Source of the DNA: a virus
IMG/VR virus record: IMGVR_UViG_3300033997_000372
Span: 1-33,244 of that record
DNA length: 33,244 nt
Direction: 5' to 3' (one strand)
Notes under the pieces: generated by a model
Databases searched by the model: none
Told to the model about the DNA's origin: nothing
The model's input: only the letters and a program-made list of their open reading frames with translations
Position numbers and translations under genes: made by a program
In this document: piece after piece, positions 27,310 through 33,244 of the stretch
How the letters are laid out: each line of letters opens with the position of its first letter
Position numbering within the stretch: position 1 is the stretch's first letter

Positions 27310-28262
27310 TGGCCAAACCCTTGTTCGTGAACAACTGGACGGCGACTCTGCAGGCCGAGCTGGCCGCCGACGCCACCAGCATGACCGTGGAGACCGACCG
27401 CGCTGCGTTGCTCACCGGCCTGACTGGTGGCGACTACTACATCGCGACCCTGGTGGGCTTCGATGTGGCGGGCCAGGAAAACGCCTGGGAGATCGTGAAG
27501 GTCACCGCCAATGCGTCGGGCGTGCTGACCGTCTCCCGCGCCCAGGAAGGCACCGCTGCCAGGCTCTGGCCGGCCGGAACGGCGGTGAGCATGCGCGCCA
27601 CCGCCGGCCTGTTCGTCCAGTTGCGCGACTCCGGCGGCACCCCAGGCCCAGGTGGCGGCATCGAGGACGTGACCGACGATAGCCGCCAGTATCAGCGCCG
27701 CTTCGAGGAGTGGGTGGCGGTACCGGTGTTCGAGATACCGGAGGACGCCTGGACTGACAACATCCCGGTCAGCTTCACCAACTCGACGCAGTTCCTGACC
27801 GCGAACACCGTCTACCTGGTGCCGTTCGTGCCGCCCCATGACATGACCGTCGATCAGGTGTCGATGATCATCACCACGGCGGCGGCCTCCAGCGTGATCA
27901 CCATGAAGATCTACGAGTCGGATGCAGCAGGATGGCCAGGTGCTGGCTTGTCTGGTGCCTTGGGTAGCGTCTCGGCCGCTGCCACGGGCCAGGCCACTGT
28001 GACCCTGGACGTTCCGGCCGTCTTGGCTGGCGGTCGCCGCTACTGGCTGGCCGCTCACCCGAACGGCTCCCCGTTCGTTCGCGCGGCTTCTGTGGGCACA
28101 CCTGTACTGGGCACCTCCGCTGACGGCAACAGCCGCTACACGCTGCTGCAGCGCTCGATCAGCTGGTCAACCGGCGCACCCGACACCTGGGAATTCCTGC
28201 GCTCCGACCTGGCCGCCGCCAACCCGCCGCTCGTCCGCCTGCACCGCGCCCCCGGCGCCTGA
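27309..28262 (+). CDS. Tail fibre-like protein with possible lectin-type C-terminus
   Basis: A 317-residue protein. The N-terminal 90 residues (KPLFVNNWTATLQAELAADATSMTVETDRAALLTGLTGGDYYIATL) resemble the attachment domain of minor tail fibres. After a GGTPGPGGG linker (about 110-118), the C-terminal 190 residues are beta rich (TANTVYLVPFVPPHDMTVDQVSMIITTAAASSVITMKIYESDAAGWPG) as in carbohydrate-binding jelly-rolls. It may bind a host surface glycan. The ATG at 27309 overlaps the preceding stop; 27300 is an alternative. Confidence 0.72.
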   Translation: MAKPLFVNNWTATLQAELAADATSMTVETDRAALLTGLTGGDYYIATLVGFDVAGQENAWEIVKVTANASGVLTVSRAQEGTAARLWPAGTAVSMRATAGLFVQLRDSGGTPGPGGGIEDVTDDSRQYQRRFEEWVAVPVFEIPEDAWTDNIPVSFTNSTQFLTANTVYLVPFVPPHDMTVDQVSMIITTAAASSVITMKIYESDAAGWPGAGLSGALGSVSAAATGQATVTLDVPAVLAGGRRYWLAAHPNGSPFVRAASVGTPVLGTSADGNSRYTLLQRSISWSTGAPDTWEFLRSDLAAANPPLVRLHRAPGA

Positions 28263-28288
28263 CACCCCTGACACAAGGAGTAGCCAGC

Positions 28289-28873
28289 ATGACGCCGGCC
28301 CGCCTAGACCTGCCCATCATTCCGGGCGCCACGCTACAGCAGCCGCTCCTGCTGATGCAGCCTACCTACACCTACAAGCCGATCACGGCGATACAGCAGA
28401 CGGCCCCGCTGAAGATGACGGTGCCAGGCCACGGCCTGCCCGGGGAATGGATGACCTGGTGCGAGGGAATCCAGCAGGGCCAGGGCCTGAACCTGGACAA
28501 GGCCACCGCCGTGGGTCGCATGACCCGCGTAGTCGACGCCGATACGGTCGAGTTCAACGACATCAACGGGCTGCAGCTGAAGGCCAGCGGAGGCGTGCTG
28601 GTCTTCCAACTGCCGGTGGACCTCACCGGCATAGTCCCCCGAGTCGAGATCCGTGGTGAGGGCGCCGAGCCCATCGTGCTCACGCTGGGCGACGGGCTGA
28701 CCGTAACCGGCCTGGGCCAGCTGCTGATTGTGCTCACGCCCGAGCAGACCGCTGCCATCACCTGGACGCGCGGCGAATGGGACCTTGACCTCACCTACAC
28801 CGATGGGCGCGTGGAGCGCTGGCTGCGCGGCGAGGTGGTCGTCAACAGCGGGGGAGGGTGCTGCCATGGCTGA
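28289..28873 (+). CDS. Hypothetical tail-module protein, 194 aa
   Basis: A 194-residue protein with a beta-rich sequence (PGHGLPGEWMTWCEGIQQGQGLNLDKATAVGRMTRVVDADTVEFNDINGLQLKASGGVLVFQLPVDLTGIVPRVEIRGEG) and a Gly/Cys tail (SGGGCCHG). The phrase 'evidence of ubiquitin-like element type' does not apply; it is not recognised. AAGGAG precedes the ATG. It overlaps the following gene by eight bases and is likely a fibre-associated or tip protein. Confidence 0.68.
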   Translation: MTPARLDLPIIPGATLQQPLLLMQPTYTYKPITAIQQTAPLKMTVPGHGLPGEWMTWCEGIQQGQGLNLDKATAVGRMTRVVDADTVEFNDINGLQLKASGGVLVFQLPVDLTGIVPRVEIRGEGAEPIVLTLGDGLTVTGLGQLLIVLTPEQTAAITWTRGEWDLDLTYTDGRVERWLRGEVVVNSGGGCCHG

Positions 28874-29189
28874 CAACCCCGCCGCGGTGGCCGTGGCGCA
28901 GCCTGTGGTGATCGTCACCGAGCCCAGGCGAGCGCCAGCCGCCGTCGTGGCCACCGGGCCGCAAGGCCCATCCGGCCGTGACGGCGCCCCGGGTGGAACG
29001 ACCTTCCAATGGGATCAGGAAATCGCCCTGGCGGTGTGGACCGTCCCTCACAACCTTCAGCGCTTCCCCAGCGTCACCGTCGTTGACCACCTCGGCAACC
29101 GGGTAGAGCCCGACGTCACCTACATCGACGACAACATCGTTCAGATCATCCACGGGCGGCCCGAGATCGGCCGCGCGTACTTCAACTAG
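28866..29189 (+). CDS. Small protein with collagen-like segment
   Basis: A 107-residue protein. A Pro/Ala/Val-rich N-terminus leads to a short collagen-like Gly-X-Y run, GPQGPSGRDGAPGG (about 36-49). This is followed by a beta-type C-terminal domain (FQWDQEIALAVWTVPHNLQRFPSVTVVDHLGNRVEPDVTYIDDNIVQIIHGRPEIGRAYFN) that resembles C-terminal domains of short phage fibre proteins. It probably trimerises through the collagen run and is a tail-tip or fibre component. GGGGAGGG upstream serves as ribosome site. Confidence 0.75.
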   Translation: MADNPAAVAVAQPVVIVTEPRRAPAAVVATGPQGPSGRDGAPGGTTFQWDQEIALAVWTVPHNLQRFPSVTVVDHLGNRVEPDVTYIDDNIVQIIHGRPEIGRAYFN

Positions 29190-29198
29190 GAGCACCCC

Positions 29199-29921
29199 AT
29201 GAAGCAAACGAACACGCTTGACCTCAACGGCTTCAAGGCCATCAACCTCGCGGACGGGGTGAATCCGCAGGACGCGGTTACCCGCTCCCAACTGGATGCG
29301 GCAATCCAGGGCTTCGCCTGGAAAGCTCCGGTGCGCGCGGCCACCACGGCGAACATCACGCTGTCCGGCACCCAGACAATTGACGGCGTCGCCCTAGTGG
29401 CCGGCGACCGCGTGCTGGTGAAGAACCAGTCGACCGCATCGGGCAACGGCATCTACCTGGCGGCCTCCGGCAGCTGGACCCGTTCTACCGATTTCGATAC
29501 TGCCGCCGAGATGCTGGGCGCCGCTGTTTTCGTGAGCGAAGGCACCACCCAGGGAAACCAGCAGTGGAAGATGACCACCGATGCCCCGATCACGGTAGGC
29601 ACCACCGCCATCGTCTGGGAGCAGGTCGGAGGCGGTTCGAGCTACACCGCAGGCAACGGCATCACCATCACCGGCGGCGTGATCGCTGTCGATACCTCGG
29701 TCGTCGCTCGCAAGGCCTCCGCCACCATCGGCGACGGCACCGCCACCACCATCACCGTCACCCACAACCTCAATACCCAGGACGTGGTCGTCAGCGTGCG
29801 CGAGGCCTCGACCAATGCCGGGGTGATCGCTGACTGGGTGGCCAACGGGCTGAACACGATTCAGCTGACCTTCGGTACGGCTCCCACCTCCGGGCAGTAC
29901 CGCGTGACGGTGACCGGCTGA
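29199..29921 (+). CDS. Tail fibre protein
   Basis: A 240-residue protein. The opening MKQTNTLDLNGFKAINLADGVNPQDAVTRSQLDAAIQGFAWK and the following VRAATTANITLSGTQTIDGVALVAGDRVLVKNQSTASGNGIYLAASGSWTRSTDFDTAAEMLGAAVFVSEGT are strongly typical of phage tail fibres. The C-terminal part (YTAGNGITITGGVIAVDTSVV... TITVTHNLNTQDVVVSVREASTNAGVI) ends in a beta domain also seen in the gene at 28866. No variable-region-like YWSSSQYSS or FRVRAVR sequence is present, so it is not a DGR target by this TR. Confidence 0.85.
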   Translation: MKQTNTLDLNGFKAINLADGVNPQDAVTRSQLDAAIQGFAWKAPVRAATTANITLSGTQTIDGVALVAGDRVLVKNQSTASGNGIYLAASGSWTRSTDFDTAAEMLGAAVFVSEGTTQGNQQWKMTTDAPITVGTTAIVWEQVGGGSSYTAGNGITITGGVIAVDTSVVARKASATIGDGTATTITVTHNLNTQDVVVSVREASTNAGVIADWVANGLNTIQLTFGTAPTSGQYRVTVTG

Positions 29922-30577
29922 TGCGTGCCGTAGGAGCCATAGACCCCGGCCCTATCCTCACGGTGGCATCGGCTGCGACGACGGATATTGGCGCGGCCCG
30001 TGCGAACACGCTCAGCATATCCGGCACCACCGGCATCACCTCCTTCGGGACTGCGCCGGCCGGCACAACGCGCTGGCTGACCTTCCAGGGCGTGCTGACG
30101 ATCACCTACAACGCCACATCGATGATCCTGCCTGGCCTGGCCAACATCACCACGGTCGGCGGTGATACGGCTCTGTTTGTCTCGCTGGGGGGCGGGAGCT
30201 GGCGGTGCATGGACTACATGCGCGTTGCCGCGATGCCGGCACTGACCATTGATAAAGGTCTCGCCACTGCCTGGGTCAACTTCAACGGCGTGACCATGTC
30301 GATCAAAGGTGCGCATAACGTCGCGTCTGTGACGCGAGTGTCGGCCGGGGTCTACACCATTAACTTCGTCAACCCGATGGCGAACGCCAACTATGCAGTC
30401 GGCTACTCGGCCGGCACGGGCAATGGGCGCTGGATGTACCTCTACAACGGGACGTTCAACACGACTGACAGCACGAGCACGAAGACAACGACGTCAGTGC
30501 GGGTGATGTTTGCGGACGGCGGCGGCAGCGCTGTGGACAACGCTGACATCTCGGTAATCATATTCGGGGGCATGTGA
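29921..30577 (+). CDS. Tail fibre tip protein
   Basis: A 218-residue beta-rich protein. The N-terminal half has repeated [39 protein letters not shown], a common head-fibre or tail-fibre module; the C-terminal half ([51 protein letters not shown]) resembles the distal domain of phage fibres that bind the receptor. ATG overlaps the TGA of the preceding fibre gene, so the two may form a composite fibre. The receptor cannot be deduced. Confidence 0.78.
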   Translation: MRAVGAIDPGPILTVASAATTDIGAARANTLSISGTTGITSFGTAPAGTTRWLTFQGVLTITYNATSMILPGLANITTVGGDTALFVSLGGGSWRCMDYMRVAAMPALTIDKGLATAWVNFNGVTMSIKGAHNVASVTRVSAGVYTINFVNPMANANYAVGYSAGTGNGRWMYLYNGTFNTTDSTSTKTTTSVRVMFADGGGSAVDNADISVIIFGGM

Positions 30578-30987
30578 TGAGCCAGGTAATTCTCTTGCCG
30601 GACGGTGCAGTGATGGCGGTTGCGCCCGGTATCAAAATCGAAGCTCTGGCCGCCAAAGTGGGCGGGCGCGTCATTCCGTCATCGGAAATTCCCAGGACCG
30701 AGCAGGAGATCCTCACCGAGCTCACTGGCTGCGTGCAGCGCCACATGGACACCGTGGCGCGGGAGCGACGTTACGACAGCATCCTCAGCCTGTGCACCTA
30801 CGCCACCAGCACCAACCCTCAATTCCAGGCCGAGGGCCAGGCCGGCGTGGAGTGGCGAGACGCTTGCTGGGCTCTGGGCTACCAGCTGGTGGCCGACGTG
30901 AAAGCAGGCGCACCCATTCCCACCGAGGCCGAACTGCTCGCCATGCTTCCGCCGATGAGCTGGCCGCCCCAGGCCGAACCTACCTGA
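30577..30987 (+). CDS. Fibre-associated protein, probable assembly factor
   Basis: A 136-residue protein following the fibre tip gene. The middle ([89 protein letters not shown]) resembles the C-terminal segment found in many phage fibre assembly or DUF4376-like proteins. It is mostly helical, unlike the fibres. The ATG at 30577 overlaps the preceding stop. An intrinsic terminator follows its stop directly. Confidence 0.72.
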   Translation: MSQVILLPDGAVMAVAPGIKIEALAAKVGGRVIPSSEIPRTEQEILTELTGCVQRHMDTVARERRYDSILSLCTYATSTNPQFQAEGQAGVEWRDACWALGYQLVADVKAGAPIPTEAELLAMLPPMSWPPQAEPT

Positions 30988-30988
30988 C

Positions 30989-31016
30989 AGCCCCGCCAAG
31001 CGCGGGGCTTCTTGTT
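30989..31016 (+). terminator. Intrinsic terminator after the fibre genes
   Basis: AGCCCCGC (30989-30996), loop CAAGC, GCGGGGCT (31002-31009), then TCTTGTTT. It separates the fibre cluster from the endolysin/spanin genes, whose first ATG is at 31030. Confidence 0.78.
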
Positions 31017-31029
31017 TCTGGAGAACACC

Positions 31030-31506
31030 ATGGATCTACAACAGGTCCGCCGGGAGATCATCGCCCCGGCGTTTTTGCTGCTGCCTGACCGTATGGCGGG
31101 CAAGAAGGCCGAGGTGATGCTGCTGGCCATCGGGCTGCAGGAGAGCCGCTTCCTTCACCGCCGGCAGATCAACGGCCCCGCCAGGAGTTTCTGGCAGGGA
31201 GAGAAGGGCGGCGGCATGGTCCACGGGGTCCCACGCCATGTGGCCACCATGCGCACTGCGGCGAAGGTGCTCGAGGCGCGCGGTGTTTCCCCGACCGATG
31301 ACGCCATCTACGCCGCGATCGAGACCGACGACATCCTGGCCTGTTGCCTGGCCCGCCTGCTGCTGATCACCGACCCCATGGCCTTGCCGGAGATCGGGGC
31401 GCCGAAGGCTGCATGGGAGATGTATCTGCGCACCTGGCGCCCCGGGAGGCCGCACCCCGATACCTGGCCCGCGCTCTACCAGCAGGCCGTGGAGGCGGTT
31501 CAGTGA
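31030..31506 (+). CDS. Endolysin, lytic transglycosylase-like
   Basis: A 158-residue lysozyme-superfamily protein. LLAIGLQESRFLHRRQINGPARSFWQGEKGGG (about 31-62) fits the catalytic loop of phage endolysins that resemble lytic transglycosylases; the Glu in LQESRF is the likely catalytic acid. It has no signal peptide, so it relies on a holin for release. GGAG lies six bases before the ATG. Located far from the holins (9263-9959) but next to the spanins. Confidence 0.82.
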   Translation: MDLQQVRREIIAPAFLLLPDRMAGKKAEVMLLAIGLQESRFLHRRQINGPARSFWQGEKGGGMVHGVPRHVATMRTAAKVLEARGVSPTDDAIYAAIETDDILACCLARLLLITDPMALPEIGAPKAAWEMYLRTWRPGRPHPDTWPALYQQAVEAVQ

Positions 31507-32015
31507 ACGCCCTGCAGGTTCGCCTGCTGGTGCTCGTGATCGCCGGGGCGATGGCTGCTGCCGCTGGCGCGCTGGTGAACGGCTGGCGCTGGGAGGCGAA
31601 GCTGGCCACTGCCAACCAGGTTCACGCCGACACCCTGGCCGAAATCGACCGCGCCACGGCCAGGCATCTGCAGGCGCAGCTGGAACAGCAGGCGGACCTG
31701 CAGCGCCGCCTGGAACTCACCGAACAACAGCACTACCAGGAGCTGGCACATGCCCAGGAGAACACTGATCGGCTGCGTGCTGATCTCGCTGCTGATCGCC
31801 AGCGGCTGCTCGTCAAGGTCCGAAATCCGGCCAGTTGCGGTGGAGTGCCCACCGCCTCCGGCTCCTCCGGCGTGGATGATGGAGCCCAGTACGCCGAACT
31901 TCACCCAGCGACTGCAGCAGATCTTGCCGCCCTCGCCGGAGATGCAGACCGCTGCGCCGTGAGGCTGAAGGGTCTGCAGGCGTGGGTCATCGAGTTGAGA
32001 ACTGAGGGAAAATAG
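31503..32015 (+). CDS. Rz: Rz-like inner-membrane spanin
   Basis: A 170-residue protein with GTG start overlapping the endolysin stop. One N-terminal membrane segment (VRLLVLVIAGAMAAAAGALVNGW, about 6-28) followed by a long periplasmic helical coiled region (KLATANQVHADTLAEIDRATARHLQAQLEQQADLQRRLELTEQQHYQELAHAQENTDRLRADLAADRQRLLVKV). This is the i-spanin layout: it disrupts the outer membrane with Rz1 at the last step of lysis. Contains the whole Rz1 gene in the +1 frame. Confidence 0.87.
   Translation: MNALQVRLLVLVIAGAMAAAAGALVNGWRWEAKLATANQVHADTLAEIDRATARHLQAQLEQQADLQRRLELTEQQHYQELAHAQENTDRLRADLAADRQRLLVKVRNPASCGGVPTASGSSGVDDGAQYAELHPATAADLAALAGDADRCAVRLKGLQAWVIELRTEGK
31750..31962 (+). 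CDS. Rz1: Rz1-like outer-membrane lipoprotein spanin
   Basis: A 70-residue lipoprotein nested entirely in the Rz gene in another frame. The signal sequence MPRRTLIGCVLISLLIASGCSS has a lipobox LIASGC with Cys at about residue 20. The mature part is short and Pro-rich (CPPPPAPPAWMMEPSTP), as in o-spanins. It should be lipid-anchored to the outer membrane and pair with the C-terminus of Rz. Confidence 0.87.
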   Translation: MPRRTLIGCVLISLLIASGCSSRSEIRPVAVECPPPPAPPAWMMEPSTPNFTQRLQQILPPSPEMQTAAP

Positions 32016-32257
32016 TTGCCCAGAACGGGCGAGGAAGGCTGTCTAATTCTAAGTATCGCTAACCCGATTTATGCGGCCTCTGGGAGGGCTATCTCGGGAT
32101 TTCCAATTAGACAGCTGGTCGCGGAAGCACGGATGAATAAAGGCGCCGAGCTCTCAAATCACCATACTGCTGCATCATCGGCGTGTGGTCGGAGAGCTCG
32201 TTGTTTAGGGCTTCGGCGGGGGCCTGTCTTTTTGACATAGGGGTGTTTGTCTAATAC
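32016..32257. other. Intergenic segment with inverted repeats, possible attachment/arm-site region
   Basis: This 242-base gap separates the spanins from the converging integrase gene. It contains a perfect 11-base inverted repeat, GCTGTCTAATT (32038-32048) and AATTAGACAGC (32105-32115), 56 bases apart; a third half, GTCTAATA, lies at 32249-32256. A second perfect inverted repeat, CGAGCTCTC/GAGAGCTCG, is at 32147-32155 and 32192-32200. These could be integrase or excisionase arm sites. No protein-coding gene with credible translation signals is seen; the short open frame at 32016 has no ribosome site of note. Confidence 0.4.
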
Positions 32258-33238
32258 TCAGCGCACATTGACAGGCATTGTCGGGGCCTGAGCGATCTTC
32301 GGCAACCGCCCGCGCAGATATCGTGCGGTCATTCTCGGGTCGCTATGGCCGCCGAGCGCCTGAGCGTTTTTGCCCTCAGCATCAGCATCCGTCAGGGACT
32401 TTGCGCGGATGTCGTGGATGGTCACGTCAGCCACGCCGGCTTTCTCCCTCGCCCTGGCAAACGCCTCCTTGATTGTGTGGTACGACACTGGCCTTCCGGC
32501 GCGTGCGCAGAACAGCGTGAGCGTGCGCACTTTCCTCGGCAGGGCCTTGGCGCGGGCGATCAACTCCTCGAGGTCCGGGGTCATGGCTACGACCAGTTTG
32601 GCTCCCGTCTTCTGCTGCACGAACGCCACGCCCTCCGGCGAGATGTCCGCCAGGTGGATACTGATCACGTCGCTGATGCGCTGGCCCGTGAGGTATGCCA
32701 TTTCCAGGATGTTGCGCACGTAGGGGCTGCAGGCGGCCAGGATGGCCGAGAACTCGGCATCGGTGATGTACCGGTCGCGCCGCGCCTCCTGATGGCGCCG
32801 GACCCCCACGCAAGGGTTGGAATCGACCTCTCCCCATTCCAGGGCGTAGCTGAACACGATGCGGGCCACGGACAGGATGCGGTTGCACATGTTCGGGGTG
32901 CCGGCAAGATCGACCTTCACCGCGGCGATGTGCTTCGGCATGACCTGTCTTGGCTCGAACTCCGCGAATATGTCCTTCAGCCTCTCCGCTGCGGCTTCAT
33001 ACTGGGCCACCGTGTTGGCGGCCAGGCGCTTGACCTTGAAGTGGTGCGCCAGGGCTCTGTCGATGAGCTCCGGCATGCCGCCCAGAGCCGCCTGCGAGGT
33101 CTTCCGGGCATACTCAAGCAATGACGCCTGGTAGTCCTCGCCCAGGCGCAGCCACTTCCCACCCTTCACCAGGTAGTACGCGCCGTGCTTGTGGTACATG
33201 CAAGCCGGCAGGTGCCGATCCTTCTTCCTTGGACGCAT
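32258..33238 (-). CDS. int: Tyrosine-type phage integrase
   Basis: A 326-residue site-specific recombinase. The N-terminal arm/core-binding region is at about 1-145; the catalytic domain follows with Arg187 (LTGQRISDV), a Lys near 210 (QQKTG), His275-x-x-Arg278 (IHDIRAK), His298 (GGHSDPRM) and Tyr307 (TARYLRG). All five catalytic positions are present, so it should be active. It starts six bases from the window edge and faces the late operon. The attachment site is expected nearby: either beyond 33244 or in the gap at 32016-32257. Confidence 0.93.
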   Translation of the reverse strand: MRPRKKDRHLPACMYHKHGAYYLVKGGKWLRLGEDYQASLLEYARKTSQAALGGMPELIDRALAHHFKVKRLAANTVAQYEAAAERLKDIFAEFEPRQVMPKHIAAVKVDLAGTPNMCNRILSVARIVFSYALEWGEVDSNPCVGVRRHQEARRDRYITDAEFSAILAACSPYVRNILEMAYLTGQRISDVISIHLADISPEGVAFVQQKTGAKLVVAMTPDLEELIARAKALPRKVRTLTLFCARAGRPVSYHTIKEAFARAREKAGVADVTIHDIRAKSLTDADAEGKNAQALGGHSDPRMTARYLRGRLPKIAQAPTMPVNVR

Positions 33239-33244
33239 GTCCCC

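Noticed and set aside
1-33244. tRNA or rRNA genes
   Set aside because: No cloverleaf with conserved TTCRA-type arm or rRNA-like stretch was found by eye; the boxA-like site is the only rRNA-operon-like element.

Overview
The window is most of a temperate, lambda-like siphophage genome, probably a prophage of Pseudomonas or a close high-GC gammaproteobacterium. The inference rests on high GC, Pseudomonas-phage style gene families and a full HK97-type head with a long non-contractile tail. No host gene is recognisable, and both window edges fall inside or right beside phage genes.

Left arm (1-1960, minus strand): a diversity-generating retroelement (DGR). Reading right to left there are two tandem target genes of the C-type-lectin/DUF1566 kind (1218-1700 and 615-1187), an avd accessory gene (219-575), and a template repeat (TR) that runs off the left edge. 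The reverse transcriptase is expected just outside. Over the 64 visible TR bases the two variable regions differ from the TR at 13 positions each, and 25 of these 26 differences are at TR adenines (coding strand). This is the fingerprint of mutagenic homing. The operon is preceded by a boxA-like antitermination site and a promoter whose spacer holds a perfect operator, built like the repressor-controlled promoter PR at 4239-4267. The DGR therefore occupies the place of the lambda PL operon.

Immunity region (2066-5029): a small acidic protein, an HI1419/HI1420-type toxin-antitoxin pair, a CI-like S24 repressor, OR/PR, a Cro-like gene and a CII-like regulator. Replication and early genes (5029-9060): an O-like winged-helix protein with six iterons inside its gene (probable origin), a possible P-like partner, a Ref-like nuclease, a DUF1064 protein, a zinc-finger protein and a putative late regulator, followed by two terminators.

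Late region (9263-32015): two holin-type proteins, HNH endonuclease, a candidate cos region, P27-type small and large terminase, portal, S78 protease, major capsid, connectors, tail terminator, tail tube, a G/GT chaperone pair joined by a -1 frameshift, tape measure, distal tail and fibre genes, endolysin and nested Rz/Rz1 spanins. Between tail tube and chaperones sits a cargo block: a secreted DUF4124 protein and, on the minus strand, a BRO-type antirepressor with a C4-antisense-RNA-like leader. Several strong terminators inside the late operon suggest antitermination. The right end is a tyrosine integrase (minus strand).

Together the genes make a self-sufficient temperate phage with CI/Cro control, a second antirepressor/C4 switch, and an unusual repressor-linked DGR that diversifies two stand-alone lectin-fold proteins rather than an obvious tail fibre. 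All assignments come from reading the sequence; no database search was run.
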